NCBI GenBank assembly: GCA_949316495.1
Contig: OX439012.1
Location: forward strand, 18,900,666-18,964,665
Direction of reading: 5' to 3'
DNA from: Amphiduros pacificus
Taxonomy: Eukaryota > Annelida > Polychaeta > Phyllodocida > Hesionidae
DNA: 64,000 nucleotides
Part shown: positions 47,968 to 61,125 of the stretch, in pieces
Layout: each line of letters begins with the position of its first letter
Numbering within the stretch: the first letter of the stretch is position 1
Program-made: the position numbers and the translations under genes
Notes under the pieces: generated by a model
Database searches by the model: none
What the model was told of the DNA's origin: nothing
The model's input: only the letters and a program-made list of their open reading frames with translations

Positions 47968-48047
47968 CATCAAATGTGTCCACATTTTGATTAGCACATG
48001 ACCCATTTTCTTTTGCTGGCCTATCTGTTCCATCCATCCTGATTATA
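47968..48047 (-). CDS. SLC4-family transporter, putative first coding exon
   Basis: Read leftwards, TTTATTCACAG precedes 48047 and GTAAGATT follows 47968. After ten bases an ATG (48037-48035) in a strong context (A at -3, G at +4) opens a frame of MDGTDRPAKENGSCANQNVD and a few more codons, leaving one base that joins exon 40089-40328 in phase to make Ala. No family signature is expected this early, so the call rests on strand, splice sites, phase and start context. A 5' UTR exon should lie further right; not identified. Confidence 0.5.
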
Positions 48048-48702
48048 CTGTGAATAAACTGTTAAAAAGAATGATTTAATAAGATTGTTACATTATGTTA
48101 AGCTCCAGTATAAGTAGTTAATCAGGCATATTCTGCTTATTTATCTGACTAGCAACCTGCCTAAAATGAGCTTGCCCATCATGAAGGTTGCCTAGCATAT
48201 CAGAACTTTCTGGACTTTTCATTCCTTGATATATCGTAGATGACATTAAAATGATTTCCACATATAGTCCCAGCTTGTGTGCGGTCCTCATTGTTAACAA
48301 ATCTGCGAGCAATACATGCTTGCCTTGTTTGTGTACGGTCCTCATTGTTTACAAATCTGCGAGCAATACCTGCTTGCCTTGTTTGGATGTATTCAACAGT
48401 ATTCAGGCATGACCTTATATTGCCGTCACTCCATGTGTTGGACTATATTGACTGAGGTAGAGGCCCACAGAAGTAGTATGGTGAACCCGGTCATTCGTAT
48501 TAAATTCTCATTCTAATTTTCTAGTACAGGTCATGGGCATCGAGGCATGATTTATGCAGCAGAGCAATATATGGATTTTACCTACTAAACTGGACGGATA
48601 TAGATACAACATGATTATATCAATGTTCATTGTAGATCTGAATTCATGCTTATACACTGGTCTGAGATGACATACAATCAAGATATCATTAATTAGCACA
48701 CA
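48048..48702. other. Upstream region of the SLC4 exon with a 54-bp tandem duplication
   Basis: The block with CGGTCCTCATTGTT, ACAAATCTGCGAGCAATAC and TGCTTGCCTTGTTTG occurs at about 48277-48330 and again at 48331-48385. A minus-strand open stretch at 48118-48260 (SPESSDMLGNLHDGQAHFRQ) could be coding but has no clear splice sites. Promoter not located. Confidence 0.5.
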
Positions 48703-48716
48703 TTTGGTCTGTATGT

Positions 48717-49039
48717 TTGTTTGTTTTGTTTGTTTGGGGCTTTACATAACTTTCAACATTATTTCAGTCATTTCGTGATGAGACCTACTTGTAGCAGATA
48801 TAGTGCTGCCTCACTGAATTGTCATGTCGCAGGTCCTTGACATGACAACCCACCCGGTCACAGATTTACAAGGACAACGGGTTAACCCTTTAGGCACGGG
48901 CCTCAGCTCATGTGGTAAATTGTATCATGAGTTCAATACCCGCACGGCTGGGGTTCGAACCCACAACCTTTGGATCACCACAGAGGAACTGGTGCTAATA
49001 AGCTGGCGCTCTAACCAACTGCGCCACGGCCCGTGGCCC
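48717..49039 (-). mobile_element. Complete tRNA-derived SINE (family 1), reference copy
   Basis: 323 bp with a perfect 14-bp duplication TTTGGTCTGTATGT (48703-48716 and 49040-49053). Read leftwards, the head GGCCGTGGCGCAGTTGGTTA contains box A, and GGTTCGAACCC is a perfect box B, so internal Pol III promotion is plausible. The body is unrelated to tRNA; the tail ends GCCCCAAACAAACAAAAC, a form common in molluscan SINEs (general knowledge). Intact promoter boxes and the exact duplication make it the youngest copy in the window. Confidence 0.95.
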
Positions 49040-49239
49040 TTTGGTCTGTATGTAACTGCAGCATTGAATATGATGTTTGGCCATTATACATGTACTTTGA
49101 ATCCTTGCTAGAAACACTAGTGATATAACTGATACAGTATGATACAATTGGTATCATTTTAATGAATATGCGTTATAAATCTGAGTAAATATAGTGCTAA
49201 TACAGAACCTATCTTTAAACATTTTAAGTTATTGAAAGT

Positions 49240-49859
<620 letters not shown>

Positions 49860-49869
49860 GACAAATCGG

Positions 49870-50454
49870 TCCCTCATCTGGTAAGGAATGGCCTTACCGA
49901 CAAGTTTCAATCAGCCTACAGAGAATATCATAGCACTGAAACTGCTCTGTTAAAGGTGCAAAATAATATCCTGTGTACTCTTGACGATAAGAAGTCAGTC
50001 ATCCTGCTGTAACTTGACCTCTCCGCTGCCTTTGACACCATTGACCACCAAATTCTATTTGATAGACTGGAGACTTGATGTAATGTCAAAGGTGATGCCC
50101 TCTCCTGGATTCAGTCATATCTATGTTACAGGAAACAGTGTGTGAAAGTAGGGACTCATAGGTCCTGCCTCAAGTCCATAAAATATGGGGTCCCACAGGG
50201 CTCAGTACTGGGCCCAATACTGTTTACCATTTCTATGACACCCATTTCTGATATCCTAGCCAAATATGGTCTGAGCTATCATATTTATGCAGATGATACT
50301 CGTATTTACATCCCTATGGACCACACTTCCCCCCATCAAGTTGATATAAGCAGAGAAAAACTGGAAAGTGTGTCAGTGAGGTCAGAAACTTCTTTATATC
50401 TAATAAGATGAAGATAAATGATGGAAAGACAGAGATGCTCATATGTACTGACAG
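49870..50454 (+). mobile_element. L2-like LINE, left part (reverse transcriptase)
   Basis: Plus-strand translation shows DKFQSAYREYHSTETALLKV, LDLSAAFDTIDHQIL, YGVPQGSVLGPILF and YHIYADDTRIYI, the catalytic core of an L2/CR1 reverse transcriptase, with stops inside. The frame ends at KTEMLICTD and resumes at 53395, so the LTR fossil at 50455-53394 split one LINE. Confidence 0.82.
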
Positions 50455-50767
50455 GTACAATACTGCCACCCGCAGTACCTCCCAAATCAATTTTGTGCAG
50501 TTGACCCAGCACTTGCTGGAGCATATCTTGCACATTTTCAGCTTCGGCCATCACGATTACTGGAGAAACGGCACGATCAGAGCCCGACTGATCAGGGTCA
50601 ATATGGGGATTAGACACCTCAGAAAAGGTAAAAGACTCCTGGTCACTATTCGCAAGGTGGAAAGGACCAAATTGGACGTCAGAATATGTATCAGACGAGT
50701 TAGAAGCCTCTGGCCGTAACGTGTGGGGCTCAGATGAGTTTGTGCTACCTGTACTTATAGACGTATG

Positions 50768-52324
50768 ATGGAAAAAAGCAAAAGTCACACCAATATTTAA
50801 AGAAGGGTCCACAGAGGACCCAAGCAACTACAGACCCATATCAATATTGCCAGTAATCAGTAAACTCATGGAGAGGGCGGTACATGGTCAGCTGTATGCA
50901 CATCTTCAGAAACACGACCTTATTAGTACTTGGCAGTCAGGCTTTAGGCCCAACTACTCCACATCCACAGCTTTGATTCAGGTGTCAGACCAAATTCTCA
51001 GTGCAATAGACAATGGTAAATTAACAGGTGTCATATATCTTGATCTAAAAAAAGCGTTCGATACGGTTGACCATGCCCTGCTACTCAGAAAACTAGCTAG
51101 ATATGGAGTTAAATAAAATGAACACAAGTGGTTTACAGAATATCTGACAGCAAGAACTCAAGTTGTAGTCATAGAAGGAGAATCTTCTGAAGTACAAAAC
51201 ATCGCATACAGTGTCCCACAGGGATCCATTTTGGGTCCCTTGTTGTTCAGTTTATACATACATGATCTACCGCAACAAGGAAGGCAGGCACAGATAGTGA
51301 TGTATGCCGATGACACAGCGATAATATTCAGCCATACAGACTACAAAGTAATAGAAAGGGTTCTCAATGAAGAATTAGCGAATGTTAGTACATGGCTGGA
51401 AACACACAAACTGACACTCAACACCAAGAAAACCAAATTTATGTTATTTGGTTCCCACAAAAGGCTACGCAAAGTAGGAAATATACAAATAGGGTTAGGT
51501 AGTGAAACAATAGAAAGGGTTAAGTCATTCAAGTACTTAGGGGTGTATCTTGATGAAGCTATGACTTACAAAGAGCACATAGGTAAGGTTGCAAAGAAGA
51601 TAAGTTCAAGGATAGGCATGATGAGTAGGACAGTCAGGTACCTCAGTATGGACTACAAAAAGATGCTCTACAATTCCATCGTATTGCCACACTTTGATTA
51701 TTGCTCACAAGTGTATAGTAATGCCAGTAAGACAGCATTAGAACCCCTCATTAAGCTGCAAAAGAGAGGAGGTAGACTACTTGTAGGTGCCCCAAAACGA
51801 ACACCCACAGATCTTGTGTTCAAACAGCTTAATTGGACTGACATGAAAACCAGATGGAGGCAACAAACAGTAGGAATGGTATATAAGGTCACAAAGGATA
51901 CTGCACCAAAATATATGTTAAATTACTTTAAGGAGGTAAAAGAAAAACACACATACCCGACTAGAATGGCCACAAATGGGTCATTCTGTCTGCCAAAGGT
52001 AAAAAATGATAGTGGAAAGAGAACATTTTTGTACACTGGTGCTAAAGAATGGAATGCATTGCCTGTTAGCATCAGAACAGCAGAGACATATGCCACTTTT
52101 AAGACAAGATGCAACAGGTTTTTAAAGTAAAGTAATGTGATTTTATTGTTAGCTTTTTACACACTTTTTATTGTAATATATTAATATATCATTTTTATAT
52201 AGTTAAGAATCATATTCATCTATCATTGTTGTATATATGTCATTTTCAGCAGGGTCCCCAGGGAGAACAGAGCAGTAGCACTGATGGGGACCCTGGGTAA
52301 ACAAGACGAATTAATAAAAAAAAA
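50768..52324 (+). mobile_element. CR1-like LINE, 5'-truncated, nearly open
   Basis: Inserted inside the LTR fossil. One frame runs from about 50770 to the stop at 52128-52130 with a single TAA (51114-51116). Motifs: KVTPIFKEG, NYRPISILPVISK, LDLKKAFDTVDH, VPQGSILGPLLF, catalytic YADDTAIIF, FKYLGVYLDEAM and a C-terminal YPTRMATNGSF..WNALP region. It lacks the endonuclease. The 3' UTR has a perfect hairpin (52250-52295) and an A-rich end. Probably a fairly recent insertion. Confidence 0.85.
52250..52295 (+). repeat. 3' UTR hairpin of the CR1-like LINE
   Basis: CAGGGTCCCC (52250-52259) and GGGGACCCTG (52286-52295) form a perfect 10-bp stem around a 26-base loop, about 30 bp before the A-rich 3' end. 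A candidate recognition structure for the LINE's own reverse transcriptase. Confidence 0.85.
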
Positions 52325-53394
52325 CAACGGGGCGTGATCACCACTCGTAGGAGGAGAAGTGGCGGCACCCGATGAAACGGTGAGATCCGACAATGGAGAA
52401 CTAGATGGAGGCACAACTCGTACAGAATCACTCACTTGGTCATTATGCTGCTCAGGCAAAGTGGGAAAAAGTAAATCTGACTCACCTTGTAATGAAGAAT
52501 AGTCGTCTGCTACCGGTGAGTTGTGCGCCACTTGCAGCTTGGTGGAAAGCTTTTTCGAAGATCTGAGCCACATAGACTTAAAATCAAGTAGCAGGGTGGC
52601 TAACAGGAACTCCATACAGTATCAGCAACGCTCAAAGCCATAGATCGATTCGGATATTCTCCACCAATTGTTACCCATGGTTTGTAAGTATCCGTCGTTG
52701 GGGGAAGTGGACGGGGGATCAATACTCTACTCTACTCGCTGGCTACTGTGAGGCGGGGCACGGAACCTAGCAACCCTATCTACCTATATGAGGTGTGAGG
52801 TAATAAGGACTGCAGACACAGAATATACACTGCACAATATCTACCTTTATTCGGTGCTGTGTATCCTTGTCTGGCTAGGCCCGCATGGCAATGAGCGAGG
52901 CATATGAAATACCCAAATACTAATAGAGTCCTGAGAATACATAAAACACCCAAGTCCATGTGGTCACGATGCTGAGAGTCGTGGATCTTCTAGGCAAGTG
53001 GACGCTGGAATTCTGCACTGAACTGAACACCGTCTAACAGTTGCGGGGCCTTTTAAAGGATCGTTGAGCATCATGTGTGTGGGGTCTGCATGCGTGGCAT
53101 CATTTCCTGCTACGGGGTTTCGCATGGACTCCGTCTGCCTGCGTGGCTTCCTTTCCCGCTACGGGGTTTCGCACGGGCTGTGCACGTATTGCTTGCGTCG
53201 CGTGGGGGAATCACGTCATCTCTTATGCCCGGTGAGTCATCTCTATGTCCGGTGAGTGAGGCAATGCATCAGCCTGCACTTGTTGACTTCACGTGGCACA
53301 CAATAACTATGCATGATATTCTGTCAGAGACCGTGATTGTCCATGATTGTCTTTATATATTCCTGAGAGTCTATAGGTAGGTAATCTATATCCT

Positions 53395-54235
<841 letters not shown>

Positions 54236-54393
54236 CTGATTTAGATATAATTCTGAGATGTAAGGACTGTTTATATCTTATCTTGTTATACATTATTATC
54301 TTGTCAAACCTTTATGTTTTTGTAATTTTTAGGCACTTAAAAACCTTAGTGGTTGATGTGCCTCAAAGCAACCATTCATTCATTCAATCCCTT
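54236..54393 (+). mobile_element. 3' end of the I/Nimb-like LINE family
   Basis: About 155 bp ending TTAGGCACTTAAAAACCTTA, GTGGTTGATGTGCC, TCAAAGCAACC and (ATTC)n, the same 3' terminus as LINE copies 1 and 2. Extremely 5'-truncated. Confidence 0.75.
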
Positions 54394-54399
54394 TTTGTT

Positions 54400-55229
54400 G
54401 TAATATAAAATAAATTTATAACTTGTTTCTAGTACTATTGTATTCCCTGTGACAAGTTGGCTGCCATTAGAAAATGATCATAGATATCACAAAGAATAAA
54501 ACAATAAAAATATTTAAGTGAAGGTTTCCCTCCAATTTAGGTGCAAGGGCATTGTAATACACTTCTATACAAATGAAAGCATATTTGAAGTAGTGTACTT
54601 TTTCCAAATTTAAAGTCAAACCCTAAGTACGACATCTTATAGCGTTCACAATTGCAGGGAAAAAGACTATCATTTATGATACTTACTTGATATAAAATGA
54701 AATGTATAGTATGTAATAGTATGTATAGTTTGAGATACTTACTGAATGAGATGTATAGTGTGTTGTTCTTTGGCAGAAAGCTGTTTCCAAAATGAAATAC
54801 ATATTCAGCTATAGGACATTTAGCACAGGACATATAGTGTTGGAGCACGGTATAATATATGGTTTGAGCCGATACTTGAAAGGAAGGTGAAAGTGAAAGT
54901 ACTACCTTTGTATAGTTGTATCTAACATAAAATAGAAATGTTACTCATAATTGGCTTGGTAATATGAGGGCACTCATACTTTCTTGATGACCTGAATATT
55001 TAGCTTGCTTAATTTAAACCTCAACATGTGCGGTTTATTAAGTTTGAGGACAGGCTAAAAGCTTCAATTACTTTAATAGGAAGGATTTAATTACAGTAGT
55101 AATATAAATAAATAAACAAGATTAATACATGTGAAAAGAAATTTCTCTGAGGTTGTGCTGCTCTGCATGCAACATCCTGAGAAAAAACCATTCTGTACGA
55201 GTTTATTGCTGATAAGCCCCACACATGAA
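54400..55229. other. No recognised features
   Basis: AT-rich. A 103-codon minus-strand ORF at 54537-54848 is Tyr/Leu/Phe-rich without any domain and is probably chance. TATGTATAGT words recur near 54700-54760. Confidence 0.5.
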
Positions 55230-58200
55230 CACTGTGCCAAGATCCATATATTAAACAAAGATATCCTCTATATGTTTAAGCCCTCTGATACTTCATGTTT
55301 CATATATTTATATGTAAACTGCATATCAGTAACCACAAGACTAAACTGGCAGCGTAAAGCATCCTAAACTTTATCATCATATTTAGCTTTGCTAGAATTC
55401 AACAGTTTACTCCTGATTACGTATGCTATGAGTAAACTGTCATATACATCTTTAGTTTACTTCTGGTTATATATGATAAAAATAAACTTTTGTACAATGT
55501 GTAAGTATACTCCTGTTTATCAACTTTGTGTGTAAACATGTCTATACTTTTTAAGTTTACTTTTGGTTGTGAATGACGTAAGCTAACATTCATATACAGC
55601 ATATGTTTAACACTGTTTATGCACTGTCTACATATACATCTCTAAACTTAATATGTTTACCTCTGATTAGGTACGATATTGGAAACCTTTGTATACTACA
55701 TATGTATAGTCTGGTTTATGAACTGTGAATGTAAACATTTTTATACTTTCTAAGTTTACTTATGGTTATATATGATATAAGTAAACCTACATATACTGTA
55801 TGTTTAATTGCACTGTCGATAATTGAAGCATGATATGCACGTTGCCACTCCTTAAAATTTGAAATGGTGAACGAGTGGGGGATTGTTATCTGGTAATAAT
55901 TAAGGAAAGTGTTTCCTGCCACAAACCCCTTGTGTAAACATGAAGTTTATAACATTCTTCATACAAGCTACACTACAAGCCAAGATATTAGCAAATCTTT
56001 GATAGTATGTGACAAAAAGAGTATAAAATGTCTAAATCGCGCCTGACGTTTTTTTACACTTTTATGGTACTATATAACATTCAGATTTCTTATATATCTC
56101 TTATTTCATGATTGTTATGTTGTTTAGATACTGATAGGTCTTTTTAGAGTGGACATATATGCACTAGAAACAAAAATATTGACAAATCTTGGATTGAATA
56201 TCAGGGAAAAATGAAAAATATCAAAATCACAGGTGCCGTCTTTTAGCCTTGCACCACAAGTTTTAATCACCAGACCCTCTGGCCTTAGGTCCTGGTGTGG
56301 GTTTCTCATCTATGGGCCCTCATCCCTGTTTTAAAATCTTCAAATGTGAATTAGTAGCGGGCCTTTTGGAAATTGAGTCAGCAACAATTTGCCCTGACCC
56401 CACTTGATACCCCATGGAGACTGTCACCATGACAACCAAGGTTAATCAAGTGCTCATCCCAGCCACATCAAGCAGCTATTTATATTTTGTGATGCAAGTG
56501 AGACAGCACAGGGATGCAGTGAAATGAATTGAACTTTCTGATGAGATTCAAGATCATTCTTGATCATCACTATACTTTGCAAATCTGTAGTGATGATTTG
56601 AGGAAAGTTAAAGTGAGTATCCTGGACCAATTATAAAATCTTTATGATAGTGTGCTGGCTTGCTCAACAGGAGTTAATTAATTCTTAGAGTAATATAGCT
56701 CGAGGTGACAAGTTGGAGAGGTTGGAAAAATACCCCACAGAGAACAGAGAGAGGCACTGACCACAACACAGGGATAACACCTGATCAGAGATAACTTTGT
56801 GTCCAAGCTTGGTTGCCGCCTGAGATTATCCCTTTCTTCCAAAACTTTTGACTATTACTCTTAGATTAATTGCCCCTTAGTGCAGTGACCTAGAAGAATT
56901 AATGGGGAGTGACAAGCTTGGTGGCTGGGGAAAAAAGCTATTCTTCCTTTGTGTCCGGGGCTGTTAGGACATGTTTACAAAATGTTTACACAGGATGCTA
57001 ACCACCATCCAGCAAGAGGCTGACACATGTAATAAAAGCCTCACTCTGTTACAGGTTTTTGCAAAGGAAAGACATTTAAACTCTTATTTTTGATATATAT
57101 TTTTTCAGACTTTATCCTAAGCCAGATGCCATCTACTTGGAATCTTGAGCATCATGATTTGGACAATTTTTTTAACAAAGAGACATCCATTCGGGATAAA
57201 TGCACTATAATCTACCAGTATTTTCTGTCATTTCAGAGCTGCTTGTTTCCAGGCAAGGTCAATGACTTTTTACCAAGCTACCAGGCTGGGCACCATTCAC
57301 ATGCAAATGAAAGAAATGTCCCTTTCATTTTTTTTTCTTTAAGGACTAAACAAGGTCGATGACCTTTTACCAGTTATCAATGACCTTTTCACCAACCTGA
57401 TATATATGTACTAAAATCATTCCTGTTCTTTAAAATTTCAGGACTGTTTGTTTCCAGGAAAGGTCAATAATTGATCAAAAGGGAAGGTCATTGACCTTCC
57501 AGGTAAGGTCAATTATTAATAAAAAAGGGTAGGTCAATGACCTTTTAACAGTTTTTGTACTGTTTTCAGAAGGGAGCCAGTGACTGTTTTCAGAAGGGAG
57601 CCAGTGACAAAATAAAGACGCATATTAAGCAAGGACAGACTCACTATTATAATACTTCAAGTGACCCTTTCATTTTTTGTTTCTTTTCAGCACAAATTGA
57701 TTATAAGCAAGGTCAATACCCTTTTACAAGTCTTTGCATGGTCTGTTCTTACAAGAGGTTTGATATGAAACCCGAGATAGTTCTGAAGTGTCAATTACTG
57801 TGCCTTTCAGAAGAGTTTGTTAATAAGTAAGGTCAATGACGTTTTCTTATAAGGGATGGGATTAGGATGATTGTATATCATAAGGAAATATAGAAATGAA
57901 TTTTTTTATACTTTTTATACATTTTAGGCAAGGGCAATGCCAATGGTGCTTTGTCAGACAAGGTCAATGACCTTTCACCAGTCTGGAATATTCTAACAGA
58001 GCCTGATAGAAAATATTGTATGTGTACCAATTAGAGATAAAATAACTTAATATCCCATGCATTTTATTCACTTTCAGGAAAGTTTCTTTTCAGAGAGGAA
58101 CCAGTTTGTCTTAAAATCTGAAAAAGGGCCTAATATAAAAGGTCAACAAATATAACCTTCGATATGCATATTTTCAGGATAGCTGGCTTGTTTTTCAGTT

Positions 58201-59047
58201 TTTGCTATGTTGTTTGTCAATAATAGATTTAAAATGTTATATTTGTGATACATTTTTGGGGTAATTACATTTTGTGCTGGTAAATAAACTGACATTTATA
58301 ATTCAGGAAAGGTCTTTTAAAGGTAGAATAAACTTACATATACAGTGGAAGATAGGTCCTGTAAACATAACATAAACTGGCATATTCTGTGGGGATAAGT
58401 CTTGTAAATGCCAAATAAACTGGCATAAACAGCGGGGGAAAGGTCCTGTAAATATCACATAAACTGGCATATACATTGGGAGATAGGTCCTGTATATATC
58501 ATATAAACTGACATATACATTCGGAGATAGGTCCCGTATATATCATATAAACTGGCTTATACAAAGGAGGATAGGTCCTGAAAATATATAAACTGGTATA
58601 TACAACGGAGGATAGGGTCCGTAAATATCTTATAAACAGTATAATTAAGCCCTGTATACATCACTTAAACTGACACATTCAGTGGAGGATAGCTCTTTAT
58701 ATATCATATAAACTGATATATATGTTGAAGGATAGGTCCTATAACCTGACATAAACAGTGGCGTGTATGTTAGTTAGGCAATGTTCTCCATATATACTGT
58801 TCAAGTTTATGAGTGTTTATCTGTTTAGACATGTATATCAGTTGAATGTATAGCCATTAAATATCAGCTATCAGTATACTGTTTATCGAAGTAAACGAAC
58901 TTATCCAAGCATAAACAGGAGAGTAAATTTTAAGTAAGTTGTATATATACTGCTGTCAGTTTTTTTAAGTGTGGCACTGTATTGGTGTATTTTCCCGGTG
59001 CTTTATATTAATAAACAGTATGCTTATATGAGGATATTCGCACAGTG
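55230..59047 (-). mobile_element. Non-autonomous CACTA/EnSpm-like DNA transposon, copy B (3.8 kb)
   Basis: Complete: CACTGTGCCAAGATCC at the left end (55230) and, inverted, CACTGTGCGAATATCC at the right end (59047), 14 of 16 bases alike, with GAA on both sides (55227-55229 and 59048-59050). It is the inverted counterpart of 8935-16080, about 90% identical in the shared parts, but with only about 1.2 units (55975-56195) of the 190-bp sequence. The AGGTCA palindromes at 57250-57975 and ~45-bp subterminal repeats at 58330-58760 are kept. No ORF codes for a recognisable protein. Length difference from copy A (about 3.3 kb) equals the array expansion. Confidence 0.78.
57250..57975. promoter_or_regulatory. 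IR1 palindromes in transposon copy B
   Basis: AAGGTCGATGACCTT near 57352, AAGGTCATTGACCTT near 57485, AGGTCAATGACCTT near 57531 and AAGGTCAATGACCTT near 57960 are intact or nearly so; others (57256, 57710, 57830) have one to three changes. Positions correspond to those in copy A. Confidence 0.55.
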
Positions 59048-59050
59048 GAA

Positions 59051-59346
59051 GGTCTAGAGTTTGAGGTGCTGAATGAAAAATCTGTCTCCCTGGTTGTGTC
59101 TGTGGCTTTCCATGTAGAGGCATTTCGCAACATTGAATAATTCTCACATCTGTAGGAATAATCTCAATGACTGAGTTCCGCCTTTGCGTTTTCTATAATA
59201 TAACCGTAAGATATAACCGAAAGTACCCGCACGTATCTGTGTTGTACTTTCAACGCCAGAGCTTTCAGAGCTAGTAGTACTGCTTTCATTTCTAAAATAC
59301 TGATATGAAGTTTGGACTCTGTTGAAAACAACTTCCTCGATTTTCG
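59051..59346. other. No recognised features
   Basis: Between the CACTA-like copy B and a SINE fragment. TATAACCGTAAG / TATAACCGAAAG is a small tandem near 59203. Nothing else recognised. Confidence 0.5.
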
Positions 59347-59523
59347 CAGATTTACAAGGACAACAGGCTTACCCTTTAGGCACGGGCCTCAGCTCGAGTG
59401 TGAAATTGAATCATGAATTCAATCTCGGCACGGCCGGGGATCGAACCAAAGACCTTTGGATCATTACAGAGGAACTGGTGCTAATAAACTGGTGTTCTAG
59501 CCAACTGCGCCACGGCCCGTGGC
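59347..59523 (-). mobile_element. tRNA-derived SINE (family 1), 3'-truncated
   Basis: Holds the tRNA-like head (read leftwards from 59523: GGCCACGGGCCGTGGCGCAG, box B GGTTCGATCCC) and half of the body, ending at ATTTACAAGGACAAC. The tail half is missing. Confidence 0.82.
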
Positions 59524-60068
59524 CTTATACACTGTTGAAAGTGATCAGGGGACTAAATATCAAGCAACATGACCAATAGTTTATACACACACAGTTAGGA
59601 AGGATTTGCAGGTAAATGGGTGATTAAGACCTGAAACTTGTACATTAAATAAATAGAAATTATTAAGGCCGAGAAATGTTCAGCTGTGGTTTGTGGAACT
59701 TGCGTAAAAATAGAATAACATGATTATATTGAAATCCAAGGTATCGAATCCCTAGCCTTTATTTCATACTATAACAAAATAGTATGCCATGTATCATTTT
59801 TTTTAATCAGAGATTTTGTGACAATTCTTCCCAACTCTACTTCTGACGACACAAAGACAGAATTTTTTGTCAAGAATTCATATAATCACACTGAATTCAC
59901 ATAATATTACTTTGGACCAAGAGATTTTATGAGAGTTTATGCATAGTAAGTCTTGTGATCAAAGATGGCAGCCCCTAGTGCTGAGTTGTGAGCTCCAGTT
60001 TACCTGTCTCCTGAGGCCATTACAAGAAGTAGACAAGGAAAAAAGCATACCAGCAACTACATAAAGGT
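59524..60068 (+). other. Probable 5' flank/UTR of the Tx1-like LINE
   Basis: Mostly AT-rich without features. From about 59945 the composition changes (AAGATGGCAGCCCC near 59964) and continues into ORF1, so the LINE 5' UTR may start there. Confidence 0.4.
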
Positions 60069-60977
60069 ATGATGGACAGGAAAAGAAAGATAAGTGATCG
60101 CTCCACTATGTCTGTCAGTGGCAGTCCACCCTTGAAACAGCCAGCCACACCCAGCATGACAAAGCAATGAGTGATTATTGGGGAAAGTGGGTCTGAGCAG
60201 CAAGAACTCATCAAACTCTGTAATACACCTGACCTTGTGAATGACAGTGCCCCAGGCTACTTTAATGAAGCCATGGAAAAGCTGACAATTTATCTTAGTC
60301 CACTTTCTCAAATTGGCCCAGTTTTGAAACTTTTGACAAATCTAACTGAGGTAACAGTTACTGTAACTTTTGCACAAAATGAGGCCAGCGAAGCAAAATC
60401 TGATGCTGCGATGGCTAGAGCGGAGACTGCGACTTTCAAAACAGATTATCACAATCTTGAGGTGGGACACAATGGTTTACAAACCAAATATGTGGCTTAT
60501 TATGACAAGTTGGTGATTCTGGAAGATTATGGGAGACGTGAAAATTTAGTATTTGAAGGAGCTCCTGAAAGTGCAAATGAAAATGTGAAAAAGGTTGTGA
60601 GTGATTTTTTCCAAAAAATGAGTATAGAAAATCTGGAGATCTCTCTCGCTAGATGTCATCGCATGCCAGGAAAATGGGGAAGCTCTCGGCCGATAATCGT
60701 AAGATCTGAGCACTTCCCAGATCGTGAAAACATATGGAAGCACAAGACTGGTCTGAAAGGCTCCGAAATATATGTGAAAGAGAATTTCTCTGCGGAAACT
60801 GGAAAAAAGGGGCGTCGGTTGTTCTCCTTCTGGAAGGCCGCACAAGCGATTCCTGAAATCTCAAAATGTGTGATCACAAAAGACGGTCATCTTGTTGTAA
60901 ACAGCCAAACATACAGCGTCGACCAGCTGCATCGTCTTCCTGAGCCACTGCGCCTGGAGACGAGTCAATGTGTGTAA
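60069..60977 (+). CDS. Tx1/L1-clade LINE ORF1 (RNA-binding chaperone)
   Basis: An ATG at 60069 opens MDRKRKISDRSTMSVSGSPP and is stopped by TGA at about 60168; the same frame then runs to 60977 (268 aa from the next start). The middle is Ala/Glu/Lys-rich and likely coiled coil (ASEAKSDAAMARAETATF), followed by LEDYGRRENLVFEGAPE, LARCHRMPGK, RPIIVR and GLKGSEIYVKENFS, the RRM and C-terminal pattern of L1-type ORF1 proteins. It binds LINE RNA and chaperones reverse transcription. One nonsense codon separates start and body. Confidence 0.8.
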
Positions 60978-61125
60978 ACGAGTCAATGCTATTGTTTTTT
61001 TTTGCATATTGTGTGTGTGAAAATATATGAAGATCTTGTCTTGCTTTATTATGATTGTATTATGTTTTATGTAAACATGCTGAGAATGATATGGAAAACA
61101 ACATGTCCTTTGTTTAAATCTGATT

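Larger units (their letters stand above)
50455..53394 (-). mobile_element. Truncated LTR retroelement fossil: 5' LTR and gag-side region
   Basis: Minus orientation, inserted in the L2-like LINE. The LTR at 52669-53394 is of the same family as 5832-6492 and 8625-16382. Next to it at about 52668 is TGGTGGAGAATATCC, a possible primer-binding site, followed by a Ser/Pro-rich reading on the minus strand (52223-52615 and 50455-50767) that may be gag leader; no recognisable gag, protease or reverse transcriptase domain. No 3' LTR. Flanks TGTAC and TGTAT could be a worn 5-bp duplication. A CR1-like LINE sits inside. Broken and incomplete. Confidence 0.6.

Noticed and set aside
53064-53380. ORFs of 63 and 101 aa on the plus strand
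   Set aside because: They lie antisense within the LTR at 52669-53394 and owe their openness to its GC-rich imperfect repeats.
57090-57830. ORFs in transposon copy B
   Set aside because: The matching regions in copy A are not open and there is no transposase motif.
60546-60877. Several minus-strand ORFs opposite the LINE ORF1
   Set aside because: They are antisense shadows of the ORF1 coding sequence, which has clear L1-type motifs.
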